Source of the DNA: a virus
Direction: 5' to 3' (one strand)
DNA length: 20,601 bases
IMG/VR virus record: IMGVR_UViG_3300025286_000176
Coordinates: 1-20,601 of that record
In this document: piece after piece, positions 6,427 through 14,633 of the stretch
How the letters are laid out: every line of letters begins with the position of its first letter
How positions within the stretch are numbered: position 1 is the stretch's first letter
The notes under the pieces: model-generated
The model's input: only the letters and a program-made list of their open reading frames with translations
Told to the model about the DNA's origin: nothing
The model's database searches: none
Position numbers and translations under genes: made by a program

Positions 6427-9213
6427 CTAGGCAGAATGGGTTACGGGAGGGGTAACCTGGCAAAAATAGAGGTAATGTTTGGTAATCGCGGTGGGGGTTA
6501 CAAAATTAACGTCTGCCGTCAGGTCCCGGATTGCATCATCCCCAAAGGTCGCCCCGTCCGAGTTGGCTGCCTCGCTTTCGGCAAAGTCCGCCCGGTTGCC
6601 GCTTGCCGTCCTGGCGTCATCGTAAAGGTGAAAGAGGATTGACCGGTTGGCATCGGAGAGGGTGGTGTTGCCGGTGTAATGGGTTCCAATCGAGTAATTA
6701 GTGGTGGAGAGGGTGGCAATGTAGGTGCTGCCGCTAATCACCGGGGTCGTAACCCTAAACTTAAAATCCGCCGAGGCATCAACTGCCGTGGTGGCAAAGT
6801 GCCGGGTAACGGTTGTGGAATACTTGAGCGGCACAACTTGCTCCTCCAGGCGGAACTTGAACCCCAGGGCAGTTGCCCGGGTTTGAACGTCCGCAATCTT
6901 AACCCAATGCCAAGCCTCAATCGCGGTATCGTCACCGGTCAACGCATCGGCGTAAACATCCACCATGGGGGCATCCGTCTCGTCCCGGATGGTTACCCCC
7001 AAATTATCATAAAGGTCCTCCTCGCTGGACCCGTCTGCAAAGCCGGCATAACACTCCCGGGGCGCAAGGTAGTTGGTAAACAGATAGGTCCCCTGTGCCA
7101 TGGGGCGTTTGTTGCCAAAGTAAACCTCATCAATGCAGAGGGGGCGAATCTTGGTTGCCTTTTTGCAGATGTTAACCAGGTCGTTGTAATGTTCCTTGAG
7201 CAGATTAAGCCGGGAGTATTCGTTTGCGTTGCCGTTAATTGCCGTGGCTATCTCGGAGGCAGTTGCCGTGGTGGAGTTTGTGTCCTCCAGGTTCTTCGCC
7301 CCGTCATCAATCACCACCCGTGGATAGTTGGGGACATCGGTGTCCCCGGCATAAAACGGCTCAACCACCAGGTTAATGTCACAGGTCTGGTGGGCAATGC
7401 CGGTGGAGGTTAACGGGCCGGTGTTGTTCTGCGTGTAGTCGCCCCCGGTGGGTCCTGCCGGGTCATAGTTCAATTCGTTGTGTGGGTAATTTCCGGTGGT
7501 GGTTTCATATAAGCGGGGTTTGCGCGGCCCCTCAAACATCCGGTGAAAACCGTGGGCATCGTTAGCGTGTCGCCGGCCCGAGAGGGTTGCCGAAAAAACA
7601 GAGTCCTTCCACATACTTGGCCAACCGGCGCGATACTCGGTTGTTTGTGCGCTTGACCATGTCTTGACGGTTGCCAGGGGCCAATCCTGGTCCAGTTCAA
7701 TGTAGGCAACCCCGCCACTTAAATTAATCTCCAAATAATGGGACCGCATAAACCCGGTAAACCAATTACTAATGGGCCAAGCCTCATGCCAGTAAAGCAC
7801 GGGTCCCTCCGTGGTTAGCTTAACCTCCTCGCCGCTCAGGGTGGGGGTGCTGTCCAGGTGTGTGCCTAGGTCGGTTTTAAGCGTGCCAACCGTCTTGGTA
7901 TGGGCGGAATAATTGGTGGTGCTGTTCCCCCGGTATTGGTAGTTGTGAAGGTATTGGGGATGCGTAAAAACCGGCGGCATATAAAACTTGGTTGCCAAGG
8001 CAACATTACTTGACCCGCTCCCCAGGTCCAACATTCTAAACTGGTCCTGGTAGGTGAGGAGGTTGGTGGTTTTTTGCCAAACGTAATAATATAACTTGGA
8101 GGCAGACTTGGTAATTGTAAACTCATTAAGCACCGTGGAGGACCCCAGGCCGGCGGAGGTCAATGCAGTTGCCAGGTTGGTGTAACCGTCAAACTCTATG
8201 GTGCCAATCTCCGGGGTGCTAACGGCATCGGTTGCCCGGTAATAACTCAAGTCCCCCTTGTGATAAACCAACTCGGCCACCTTGGCAGAGTCGTTGACGG
8301 TTGGAATATAGCCGGCAGTTGCATACTCGCCGCCAATGTCCACGCATTGGGTGGGGTCAAATGTGATGCGGTGGGTTTGCCTGACCGACTCCTGGACCAA
8401 ATCGTGTTGGCCCACAAACTCCAGAATGTTGTAGAGATAGGAGGCATTGGTAATGTTGTTGGCTCGCATGGTTTGCGCCACGCTGCCGGCATGGGAGTCA
8501 AACGACAAAAATCTGGGGTCGTTCTTTTCGCACTTGAAAAAGTATTTGTACTCGGAGTTGTAACCGGAGGCAACCGAGTCCCGGCGGACACACTTCTGGG
8601 AATAAGCGGGAATGGTAAGGCTATAATTGTAACTTGAGGAGGTGCCAAAATAAAACGTGATTTGGCTGCCGGTCAGGTTGTGGAGTTTAAAGGCGTTGTA
8701 CTTATCGTATGTGTCCGGGAACTCAAAGACGTTGCCGGTTGCGTTGCCAATCAAAATCTCCGCAACGGCATACTTCCAACGTTTCTCCGGTGCCGGCTGC
8801 CCTTTGTCCCACACATAATAAGTGTTGCCACTGTCTGTAACGGTGTGGGCTTTTAGTGTCTGGTCAATGGCAATGTCCGTGGCAGACAATGCCCACCCCC
8901 CGGAGTCATAGGTGTAGGTTGCCCCGCTGACTGCCGAGTCAATTGTTGCCTGGTCATGGGTTGCCGGCAGGGTGGAATAAATTGGGTAGAGGACGGAGAG
9001 GTCATCGCTCTGGTGCTGGATTGACGTGTAAAACCAAAACTCCTTGCCGGTGTGGAGGTAGTCCACCCAATCCGAGTCCACTGCCCCATGAAACAGGAGG
9101 AAGGTGGACTTGCCGTCCATTGCTTTGTCTATGATTGTGTCTGCCTCGGCCCAAAGCAGATTCATGCGGTCTGCCGTTGGGGTTTCGCTGCCGGTTAAAA
9201 AGTTTAAAGCCAC
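6427..9213 (-). CDS. Large tail-tip / baseplate protein, family not recognised
   Basis: A 928-residue protein. The start is a GTG inside the end of the 64-residue gene (GCGGTGTGGCTTTAA), giving an N-terminus (M)ALNFLTGSETPTADRMN that matches a common phage structural pattern; AGGGAG lies 10 bases upstream. The protein is rich in aromatic residues, Thr, Ser and Asp, poor in Lys, lacks membrane segments and coiled coils, and looks almost wholly beta-structured. Its size and its place between the tape measure and the fibres are those of a tail hub, central fibre or baseplate wedge. I see no recognisable Dit, Tal, gpJ or lysozyme motif, so the exact role cannot be given. It may carry enzymatic or adhesin domains that motif reading cannot reveal. 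Confidence 0.7.
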   Translation of the reverse strand: MALNFLTGSETPTADRMNLLWAEADTIIDKAMDGKSTFLLFHGAVDSDWVDYLHTGKEFWFYTSIQHQSDDLSVLYPIYSTLPATHDQATIDSAVSGATYTYDSGGWALSATDIAIDQTLKAHTVTDSGNTYYVWDKGQPAPEKRWKYAVAEILIGNATGNVFEFPDTYDKYNAFKLHNLTGSQITFYFGTSSSYNYSLTIPAYSQKCVRRDSVASGYNSEYKYFFKCEKNDPRFLSFDSHAGSVAQTMRANNITNASYLYNILEFVGQHDLVQESVRQTHRITFDPTQCVDIGGEYATAGYIPTVNDSAKVAELVYHKGDLSYYRATDAVSTPEIGTIEFDGYTNLATALTSAGLGSSTVLNEFTITKSASKLYYYVWQKTTNLLTYQDQFRMLDLGSGSSNVALATKFYMPPVFTHPQYLHNYQYRGNSTTNYSAHTKTVGTLKTDLGTHLDSTPTLSGEEVKLTTEGPVLYWHEAWPISNWFTGFMRSHYLEINLSGGVAYIELDQDWPLATVKTWSSAQTTEYRAGWPSMWKDSVFSATLSGRRHANDAHGFHRMFEGPRKPRLYETTTGNYPHNELNYDPAGPTGGDYTQNNTGPLTSTGIAHQTCDINLVVEPFYAGDTDVPNYPRVVIDDGAKNLEDTNSTTATASEIATAINGNANEYSRLNLLKEHYNDLVNICKKATKIRPLCIDEVYFGNKRPMAQGTYLFTNYLAPRECYAGFADGSSEEDLYDNLGVTIRDETDAPMVDVYADALTGDDTAIEAWHWVKIADVQTRATALGFKFRLEEQVVPLKYSTTVTRHFATTAVDASADFKFRVTTPVISGSTYIATLSTTNYSIGTHYTGNTTLSDANRSILFHLYDDARTASGNRADFAESEAANSDGATFGDDAIRDLTADVNFVTPTAITKHYLYFCQVTPPVTHSA

Positions 9214-9398
9214 ACCGCTTTGCCGCTCCCTGTCGCACTGCCGCCGCCTTTACCCTCCCGGATGGTGCCCCGGGTTGTGCGCTTATAGTTGGTGTTAGAG
9301 GACCCAACCGGCAGGAGTGACAAAATCACCTCGCGCAATTGGTTGTGCCAAGCTGCCTCGGGAGAGTTGCCTTTTAGTTTTGCAGGGACTCGGACCAT
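9204..9398 (-). CDS. Small basic tail-region protein, unknown
   Basis: A 64-residue basic protein (MVRVPAKLKGNSPEAAWHNQ start, YKRTTRGTIREGKGGG near the end) finishing in a Gly/Ser-rich tail. Its ATG comes 3 bases after the stop of the 278-residue gene (TGATACATG), and its last codons overlap the GTG of the 928-residue gene by 10 bases, so it is translated within a coupled string. No known motif. Conservation of its place between two tail genes suggests a small virion or assembly factor, but this is positional inference. Confidence 0.6.
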   Translation of the reverse strand: MVRVPAKLKGNSPEAAWHNQLREVILSLLPVGSSNTNYKRTTRGTIREGKGGGSATGSGKAVWL

Positions 9399-9401
9399 GT
9401 A

Positions 9402-10238
9402 TCAGGCCTCCGGGTAAAGGAAGTTGGGCCAGATGTTCAACTGCCATTCCTGGTTTCGCTCAAACTTGCCGCCGGCAACCTGGGTGATTTGCGGGGACTT
9501 CTTCAACCACAACCACTTGTAAGTATACCCGGTGCCGCTTATGTCACCGTCCACCGTAAATGTTGGGGTGGGAATCTCGGACAGGGTGGCCTGAATCATG
9601 GGCGGGATGCCCTCGGCGGCGGTTAGTAATGCAGTGGTCCAAAGGTAGTTAACCCCGGTGGTTGCCATGGCACGTTCGTAGTCGCTCGCCACCAACTCTG
9701 TCTTGCGTAGAACGTACTCCGTCTCAATGTAAGACTCCTGCCCCTTGGTTAGCAGGAAAAAGAAAAACTTTGCATTATTGGTCCAGGCGGAGGTGTTGGT
9801 GGTGGTGCCGCTGCCGGTGTGAATGGCAACATCAAAGGCGTTTGTGTCATAATCCTTGGTGACATCATCCCCCCACTCCTCGGCCTTTTTCTCGATGTCC
9901 TTCATGGTGTTGGGGTTGAGGGTGTGCAGCCTCCAATGTTCCCGGATGTCCTTTTGGGAGTCCTGGCCAACCAACTCCCAGGCAGTTGTAACCTCCGCAT
10001 CGCTAACCCCCCCACCTCCCCCGGAGGTGTCCCGGTTGATACGAGCCACCAGGGTTGCCGTGGCTCCGTTGGTGTCATAAGTCACCTCGTCAACCCGGGG
10101 CGCATAGCGGGAAATCAACCGGCGGACGGCACGGGCCTCCCCCTCATAGCGCACCTCCGATTGCCAGCCACTCTGCTTGCTCCAGGTGTAGCGTCTGCCT
10201 GTCCTTCTGTATGTTCCCTTGCCAACTACTTTTGCCAT
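9402..10238 (-). CDS. Tail protein downstream of the tape measure, family not recognised
   Basis: 278 residues if it starts at the ATG of MAKVVGKGTYRRTG, directly after the tape measure stop (TAACATG); an earlier in-frame ATG would lie inside the tape measure gene and is not needed. The first 45 residues are Arg-rich (TYRRTGRRYTWSKQSGW). A five-glycine hinge at about residues 73-77 separates them from a larger mixed domain with a short aromatic run (FFFFLL) and a Trp-rich C-terminus (YKWLWLKK, IWPNFLYPEA). In siphoviruses this slot usually holds the distal tail protein; nothing in the sequence confirms that here. Confidence 0.65.
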   Translation of the reverse strand: MAKVVGKGTYRRTGRRYTWSKQSGWQSEVRYEGEARAVRRLISRYAPRVDEVTYDTNGATATLVARINRDTSGGGGGVSDAEVTTAWELVGQDSQKDIREHWRLHTLNPNTMKDIEKKAEEWGDDVTKDYDTNAFDVAIHTGSGTTTNTSAWTNNAKFFFFLLTKGQESYIETEYVLRKTELVASDYERAMATTGVNYLWTTALLTAAEGIPPMIQATLSEIPTPTFTVDGDISGTGYTYKWLWLKKSPQITQVAGGKFERNQEWQLNIWPNFLYPEA

Positions 10239-10239
10239 G

Positions 10240-11598
10240 TTAATTAGGGTAAATTGAATCCCCGGCACTGCCTTGTGCCGTTTTCTTTGTGTTGGCAGCA
10301 ATCTCCTTTTGCTGGACCAATTGTTGCCGTGCCAGGTTTATAAGCCCTTGGGGCGAGCGAACCATGGCCCCGATTTGCTGGGCACTTGTCAGGGAACGGG
10401 ATGCCGCCGCGCCACCCGCGCCCTTTGCCAACTTGCTGGCTGCATCCATGGCCTTCATCTCCAATTCCAATGCCTTCTTTTTGTCCTCCGGTTTGCCGGT
10501 TTCCCGGAGTCCTTTTATTTCGGCCTCGGCCTGTTCCTTTTGGAGTTTGAGTTGGGCCTGTTGCTCGGCAGTGGTTAGCTTGGCAAAGTCCAGGGCCTCC
10601 TTGCGTTTCTGTACTTGTTTCTCCAGGGCTTTAATCTCTGCCTCCATTTTGAAGTCCAACCCCTGGCCAATAAACTTGCCCTCCGGGTCTAGTTTGTTTT
10701 TTAAGATGGCCTCCTTGGCTTTCCGCCCCTTTTCCATGTCAGCCCAAACCTTTTTCATTCCTGCTCCCGCCGCGCCCGACACACCCTCGAAACCCCACCG
10801 GGTTTTCCAATCCCGAACGTTTTTCATCAGCTGCCCTATGCCGGCTATCAGTCCGTAGATGGGCGCAACAATTGCCCCCTTAACAACCATCACAATCCCG
10901 TCCGCTAAACCTACCAACCCACCCAGGAACTCCCCGAACCAACTCCGGTTTGCCGCTTTAAAGGCTTCCAGTCTTTTAGTGGCATTATCCAGGGTATTAA
11001 GTGCGTCCTCACTAATTGCAAAGTCCGCGCCGGCTGCCGCCATTTCCCTCAACGCTTCTGCTCCGTCTCGGACTAACGGCAACACCCTCCGCCCCAGGTC
11101 GTCGCCAAAGGTCCGAAGGGTTGTAGTTAAAACCTGGCTTTTATCGGTTGTTCTGGCACACGCATCGGCGTAGGCGTAAAGGGCCTCCATTGCCGTAAGG
11201 TTCTTCATCTTATCGGACTCAAAACCAATCAATCTAAAATCCTCCCGGACACCCTCGGAGCCACTAATGGCATCGTGCATCTTGTCCACCAGGGTCCCAA
11301 AGGCATCCACCACATCATTGGTGTCCGCCCCCACCGTCTTAAAGAGGTAGTCCATTTTTTGGAACTCCTCCGTGGTCAACCCGATTTGGTGGGAGAATGT
11401 TTTAACGTCCTTGGCAAATTGCAGGGCCTCGGAACTTGCCTTGATTAAAAAGCCCAGGGCAAAGACCCCGGCAAGTTGGCCCTTAAGACTGGAGGCCATC
11501 TTTTTCCCGGACTTTTTCATGGACCCGGACACCTTGTTCATCCCCTGATTGAAGGGGCGTGCATCTAGTCCGAGCTTGGCAATGAGTTGGGCTAACAT
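10240..11598 (-). CDS. Tape measure protein (short)
   Basis: A 452-residue protein beginning MLAQLIAKLGLDARPFNQGM, a start typical of phage tape measures. A Lys/Ser-rich helix (SGSMKKSGKKMASSLKG) leads into hydrophobic segments at about 43-60 and 225-255 (GIVMVVKGAIVAPIYGLIAG). Then comes a charged helical, coiled-coil-prone region at about 300-400 (IKALEKQVQKRKEAL and repeats rich in K, E, A and Q). It spans the tail lumen, sets tail length and helps DNA delivery. At the usual 1.5 angstrom per residue the tail would be about 65-70 nm, short for a siphovirus. The ATG overlaps the upstream stop by one base (TGATG), and the gene follows tube and chaperone candidates in classical order. Confidence 0.85.
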   Translation of the reverse strand: MLAQLIAKLGLDARPFNQGMNKVSGSMKKSGKKMASSLKGQLAGVFALGFLIKASSEALQFAKDVKTFSHQIGLTTEEFQKMDYLFKTVGADTNDVVDAFGTLVDKMHDAISGSEGVREDFRLIGFESDKMKNLTAMEALYAYADACARTTDKSQVLTTTLRTFGDDLGRRVLPLVRDGAEALREMAAAGADFAISEDALNTLDNATKRLEAFKAANRSWFGEFLGGLVGLADGIVMVVKGAIVAPIYGLIAGIGQLMKNVRDWKTRWGFEGVSGAAGAGMKKVWADMEKGRKAKEAILKNKLDPEGKFIGQGLDFKMEAEIKALEKQVQKRKEALDFAKLTTAEQQAQLKLQKEQAEAEIKGLRETGKPEDKKKALELEMKAMDAASKLAKGAGGAAASRSLTSAQQIGAMVRSPQGLINLARQQLVQQKEIAANTKKTAQGSAGDSIYPN

Positions 11599-12194
11599 CA
11601 GTTGTTCCTTATTTTGTCGGCAACCTGGTCCGCTTGCCTTTTGGCAAACCGTTCTCCGAACTCGTCCGCCTTTTTCTTTGCCTCATCGTCCGCCTCGGTC
11701 TTGAGGTTGAGGGTGCCCTCAATCTCTCCCAGGGTTACAATGTCCCAAAGGTTCATTGCAAAGGGCCGGTTCATAATCTCGGACTCGGTTAGGTTGGTCT
11801 TGCTGTGCAGTTGCATCCGGATAACCTGGACCAGTGGAGTCTCAAGTTTTTTGCCCTTGTCCTTAAACCAATAGCTTGGACCCTGCAACCCGTCCTCCAG
11901 ATAATCCCGCATGAACTGGGATTCCTTTTCCAGGTCAATCTCCCGGCAAACCTTGGCTAGTTTTTTGGTGTGCTTCTCGACCTGACCGGATGCCTGGGCT
12001 TCCAGGAACTCCTCAAAGGCGGAGGAGCAAACGACAACGGAAACGGCAAAGTCTAGGACGGTGGCAGGCCCACCCAGGAGCAACGCGCAAGCGTTCTTCT
12101 CCAGCAGAATGTAATGCCCCAAACTAAAGGGGCGGAGCCTTATGCCGAGTACCTCATAAGTGTCCGGGACAATCGTATCATGGAAAGACCGCAC
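11598..12194 (-). CDS. Tail assembly chaperone (candidate)
   Basis: A 198-residue protein between the tail tube and tape measure genes, the standard place for the chaperone that coats the tape measure during assembly. The N-terminus (YEVLGIRLRPFSLGHYILLE) is a pattern seen in such phage proteins. The middle is helical and the C-terminus is strongly charged (EADDEAKKKADEFGERF). I looked for the usual programmed frameshift that makes a long G/GT form. There is no second overlapping frame, because the tape measure starts one base into the stop codon, so this phage probably makes a single form. Function is inferred mainly from position. Confidence 0.65.
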   Translation of the reverse strand: MRSFHDTIVPDTYEVLGIRLRPFSLGHYILLEKNACALLLGGPATVLDFAVSVVVCSSAFEEFLEAQASGQVEKHTKKLAKVCREIDLEKESQFMRDYLEDGLQGPSYWFKDKGKKLETPLVQVIRMQLHSKTNLTESEIMNRPFAMNLWDIVTLGEIEGTLNLKTEADDEAKKKADEFGERFAKRQADQVADKIRNN

Positions 12195-12199
12195 ATTGA

Positions 12200-12679
12200 C
12201 TAACTCCCAACTGTCAGGGTGGCATCAAGGTCGCATCCCGCATACTGCTTAAGCACCATGCTAATCCGGGCCTCGGCATCATTGGAACGGGTTAGCTCCC
12301 CGCTCATGTAGGACCACATGCCTGCCCCACCAGCTTCCTTAACTGTGCCGGTTTCCCCGTCCAGGGTGGTAAGGTGTGCGTCTGACTCCCCCAGGGTAAT
12401 GATGGTGCCGGGTATCGGCATCAACTCATCTATGTCCCCCTGTACCACGTCTAACGATGTGCCGCTAGGGACAACCTCAATGGATGCCTCCCGGTTGTGG
12501 TTGGAGAAAACCATCAAAGAAACGTCCCCGTCCCCGTTCTTAACCTCTGCCACATCGGAGGTGTTGGATACCGAAACGCTTTGGTAATCCATAACCGGTT
12601 CATCGCCGGTTGTCATAAAGCCCGTGGCAGTTATGCCGTTGACTCCCCACACTACATATTTACCATTAAAGGTCGCCAT
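12200..12679 (-). CDS. Major tail tube protein (candidate)
   Basis: A 159-residue beta-rich protein without membrane segments (MATFNGKYVVWGVNG start; VSLMVFSNHNREASIEVVPSG; PIPGTIITLGESD). The last block resembles the tube-protein region in which a proline-glycine loop leads into a strand. Its size, acidity and position before the chaperone and tape measure fit the subunit that polymerises into the tail tube. It follows the 262-residue gene after a 30-base gap with no clear SD, which is unexpected for an abundant protein. The family cannot be named from the sequence alone, so the role rests on synteny and overall character. Confidence 0.65.
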   Translation of the reverse strand: MATFNGKYVVWGVNGITATGFMTTGDEPVMDYQSVSVSNTSDVAEVKNGDGDVSLMVFSNHNREASIEVVPSGTSLDVVQGDIDELMPIPGTIITLGESDAHLTTLDGETGTVKEAGGAGMWSYMSGELTRSNDAEARISMVLKQYAGCDLDATLTVGS

Positions 12680-12709
12680 TCAGATAGTGTAAGACTTATC
12701 GGGGGCGTT

Positions 12710-13498
12710 TCAAATTTTGCGCCCGGATTTGTTAAACGCCTTCTCCATGCGGTACTTTAGCCGTTTCTTAAAGTAACGGTTCATTAGGTCCACGGATTGG
12801 TCCACGGCATATTTCATCCACCTGGTGGTTGCCCCCCTGCCACTGGCATAATCCATAAGGTTGGCTATGGTTATCTCCTGCCTGGGGAAGTTAAACCCGC
12901 TGGACTTGTCCCGGATGTAACCCTGCCCGGAGTGCCGTTTAACCCAGGCCGGCCAACCCTTGTTACCCCTGGCCTTTAAGCGTCTGGCTGCCTTGTTCCA
13001 CCCTGCCTTGTACCGGCCCAACCGGGTAGCCACTCGACTTACATATTTGTTGCGCTCGGTCTTGTTGATGACAAACAACTGCTTGCCGGTGGTCTTGTTG
13101 ATGCGGCCTCGCTTGTTTCTGAATCTCTCGTGGAAATCGCCCGGAATGGTCTTGGCAACCGTCACCCCGATAATGCGGGACAACACCCCCAGCTCCCCCT
13201 TGCTGACCAGTTTTCTTATCTTGGGGTCCTGGTAAAGTTTTAACTCCTTGAGAACCCCCACCACCCTTTGTATGTCGGTCCGTATGTTCTGGAGTCCCTT
13301 GGCCTTTTGTTGGTTGCCCTTCTCGGAGTGGGCCATGGTCATGTTGCCCGAGTGTGGGGGCGTAACCTTTAGGGCTGTCTCCACCAAGTGCCGCCCGGTT
13401 AGCCTTAAAATCTCCTTGGTTGCCAAACCGGTTTCATCAACCAGTTTGTCCACGGACATATAAAATGCCCCATCATCAATGTAGAATTTAGAAGGCAC
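12710..13498 (-). CDS. Tail completion / HK97 gp10-like protein
   Basis: A 262-residue, very basic protein. The N-terminal region (VDETGLATKEILRLTGRHLV, then ALKVTPPHSG) matches the usual beginning of gp10/gpZ-type tail completion proteins, where a helix carrying an early arginine leads to a TPP motif. The rest is Lys/Arg-rich (RRLKARGNKGWPAWVKRHSG) and longer than a typical gp10 of about 140 residues, so an extra C-terminal domain is present. It likely helps join or complete the tail beneath the head. It overlaps the preceding gene by 11 bases. gpZ-like and gp10-like are both compatible; head-tail joining as a broad role is moderately sure. Confidence 0.65.
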   Translation of the reverse strand: MPSKFYIDDGAFYMSVDKLVDETGLATKEILRLTGRHLVETALKVTPPHSGNMTMAHSEKGNQQKAKGLQNIRTDIQRVVGVLKELKLYQDPKIRKLVSKGELGVLSRIIGVTVAKTIPGDFHERFRNKRGRINKTTGKQLFVINKTERNKYVSRVATRLGRYKAGWNKAARRLKARGNKGWPAWVKRHSGQGYIRDKSSGFNFPRQEITIANLMDYASGRGATTRWMKYAVDQSVDLMNRYFKKRLKYRMEKAFNKSGRKI

Positions 13499-13928
13499 TC
13501 GCTACAACGTCGAAACTCACCGAGCCAACCAGAAACCGGTCCTCCACTCCCTGGGTGAATCGGTACCCGAACACCCCGCTTGTCCTAATCGTCTGGTCCG
13601 TTGCATCCAGGGTGGTGGTTATACCGTCGTCCATGAACAGGTCCCGGATGTTGGCCAGGAGTGTCCGGTGTGTAGCGGCGGAACCGGTAGCGTCCACGTT
13701 GCTCCTTATCTCCACCACCATGCGAACAGACCACAACCCGGTCCCCACCAACCTCTCCTCGGAACTCTCGGCATAACAGACAATACCGTTTTTCTCATAA
13801 GCCCCATCGTTTATGCCGGTCAGGGAATCGTAGTCGGTGGAGTAGGTGGCCCAAAAGCCGGACTCCTCTATTACCTCCTTGACTGCCAACTCCATCTTGG
13901 CATCAACGTTGTTGTAGGGGCTACTCAT
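13488..13928 (-). CDS. Tail terminator-like protein
   Basis: A 146-residue alpha/beta protein. The middle (TGLWSVRMVVEIRSNVD, then THRTLLANIRDLFMDD) and the final strand (VGSVSFDVVASAF) follow the pattern of tail terminator or minor tail proteins, in which a strand, a His/Arg helix with a D-x-L/F end and later strands form a ring at the head end of the tail. It sits between the connector-like and tail completion genes and overlaps the former by 8 bases (MSSPYNN starts within its final codons). The assignment is from pattern and position; gpU-like is the closest named type I would suggest. Confidence 0.6.
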   Translation of the reverse strand: MSSPYNNVDAKMELAVKEVIEESGFWATYSTDYDSLTGINDGAYEKNGIVCYAESSEERLVGTGLWSVRMVVEIRSNVDATGSAATHRTLLANIRDLFMDDGITTTLDATDQTIRTSGVFGYRFTQGVEDRFLVGSVSFDVVASAF

Positions 13929-14565
13929 TTAAACTCTTTAGGCCGTAGTTGGCTATTTTTCCATCACTCAAACCCCGGGTGTGTATCCGGTAAGAATTGC
14001 CCACCAGGAGGGAATCATAAGAGGTGGCAACGGTTATGGTGTCCCCCACATCCAGCGGGGTGGAGAAGTCCGCCGATTTACAAAACAACTCCGCATCGTA
14101 GTCCGGGACAATGCCCCCCACCTCCAGGGTGGACTCCTCCGAGACCTCGCCCAAGTACCCGGAAAACGTGGAACCCCCAAAGGTAAATGTGGTTGGCCAC
14201 TCCGCCAAAATAGCTGCAAAATCAGCTAACATGATTAATCCCAGTGCCGTGTCTATTGTGACAACCGCAATGGCTAAATAACCGCAACCATCGTTTGCCG
14301 TCTTGTTTGTTATCTCCCATTGCCCTAAATAAAACTGTCCTAAATCGGTTGGCCGGTCCAGGTTTAACACCTCGCCGGGTTGCACCGGAATTTTTACAAC
14401 CCCCCCAACTCTCCTTAAATAAACCTCATCAGCATTATCCCCGGCAGCAGTCTTACCGACAACCAGCAGGGAGTTAGTTTTGACATCGGTAAACGCACCG
14501 AGTTGGGTGTTGGAATCTGCCAACACATTTGTAATGTATCCGTCATGGACCCGTGTTAAAACCAT
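13921..14565 (-). CDS. Two-domain protein: decoration-like domain fused to a head-tail connector-like domain
   Basis: 214 residues from the ATG of MVLTRVHDGYIT. An earlier in-frame ATG at 14617 lies inside the terminator hairpin and is rejected. Residues 5-100 match the separate 104-residue protein at 4961-5275 at about 50% identity. Residues about 112-214 (MLADFAAILAEWP, LDVGDTITVA, then YRIHTRGLSDGKI) look like the small gpFII-type connectors that join portal complex and tail: an N-terminal helix, then a beta barrel ending in a D-G-x-I strand pair. An internal ATG at 14232, without good SD, could make the connector alone. The fusion would put a decoration-like domain at the neck. Domain halves are clear; the roles are inferred. 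Confidence 0.7.
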   Translation of the reverse strand: MVLTRVHDGYITNVLADSNTQLGAFTDVKTNSLLVVGKTAAGDNADEVYLRRVGGVVKIPVQPGEVLNLDRPTDLGQFYLGQWEITNKTANDGCGYLAIAVVTIDTALGLIMLADFAAILAEWPTTFTFGGSTFSGYLGEVSEESTLEVGGIVPDYDAELFCKSADFSTPLDVGDTITVATSYDSLLVGNSYRIHTRGLSDGKIANYGLKSLNE

Positions 14566-14580
14566 CCACCGTTTTAAAGT

Positions 14581-14611
14581 AAAAAGGGGAGAGGAGGCTA
14601 ACCCCCTCCCC
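14581..14611 (-). terminator. Rho-independent terminator / attenuator after the capsid gene
   Basis: On the minus strand GGGGAGGGGG (14611-14602) pairs with TCCTCTCCCC (14595-14586), giving a stem of about 10 base pairs with two G-T wobbles and a six-base loop, followed at once by TTTTT (14585-14581). It lies 22 bases past the capsid stop and just before the next gene. No promoter is evident downstream, so it probably lets part of transcription through, keeping capsid messages above neck and tail messages. Confidence 0.75.
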
Positions 14612-14633
14612 CCATGCACTAACTAATTAACTC

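Noticed and set aside
6679-7413. Long plus-strand open frame inside the 928-residue gene
   Set aside because: No recognisable motif, unnatural composition rich in Gly/Val/Arg, and it mirrors the coding minus strand; every supported gene is on the minus strand.
10289-10858. Plus-strand open frame of 189 codons in the tape measure gene
   Set aside because: Antisense shadow of the coiled-coil coding region; no motif support.
11598-12194. Programmed frameshift in the tail chaperone gene
   Set aside because: No downstream overlapping frame exists; the tape measure begins at the stop codon.
14566-14619. Longer N-terminus for the 214-residue protein
   Set aside because: The extra ATG lies within the terminator hairpin; the homologous 104-residue protein starts at the equivalent of the shorter form.
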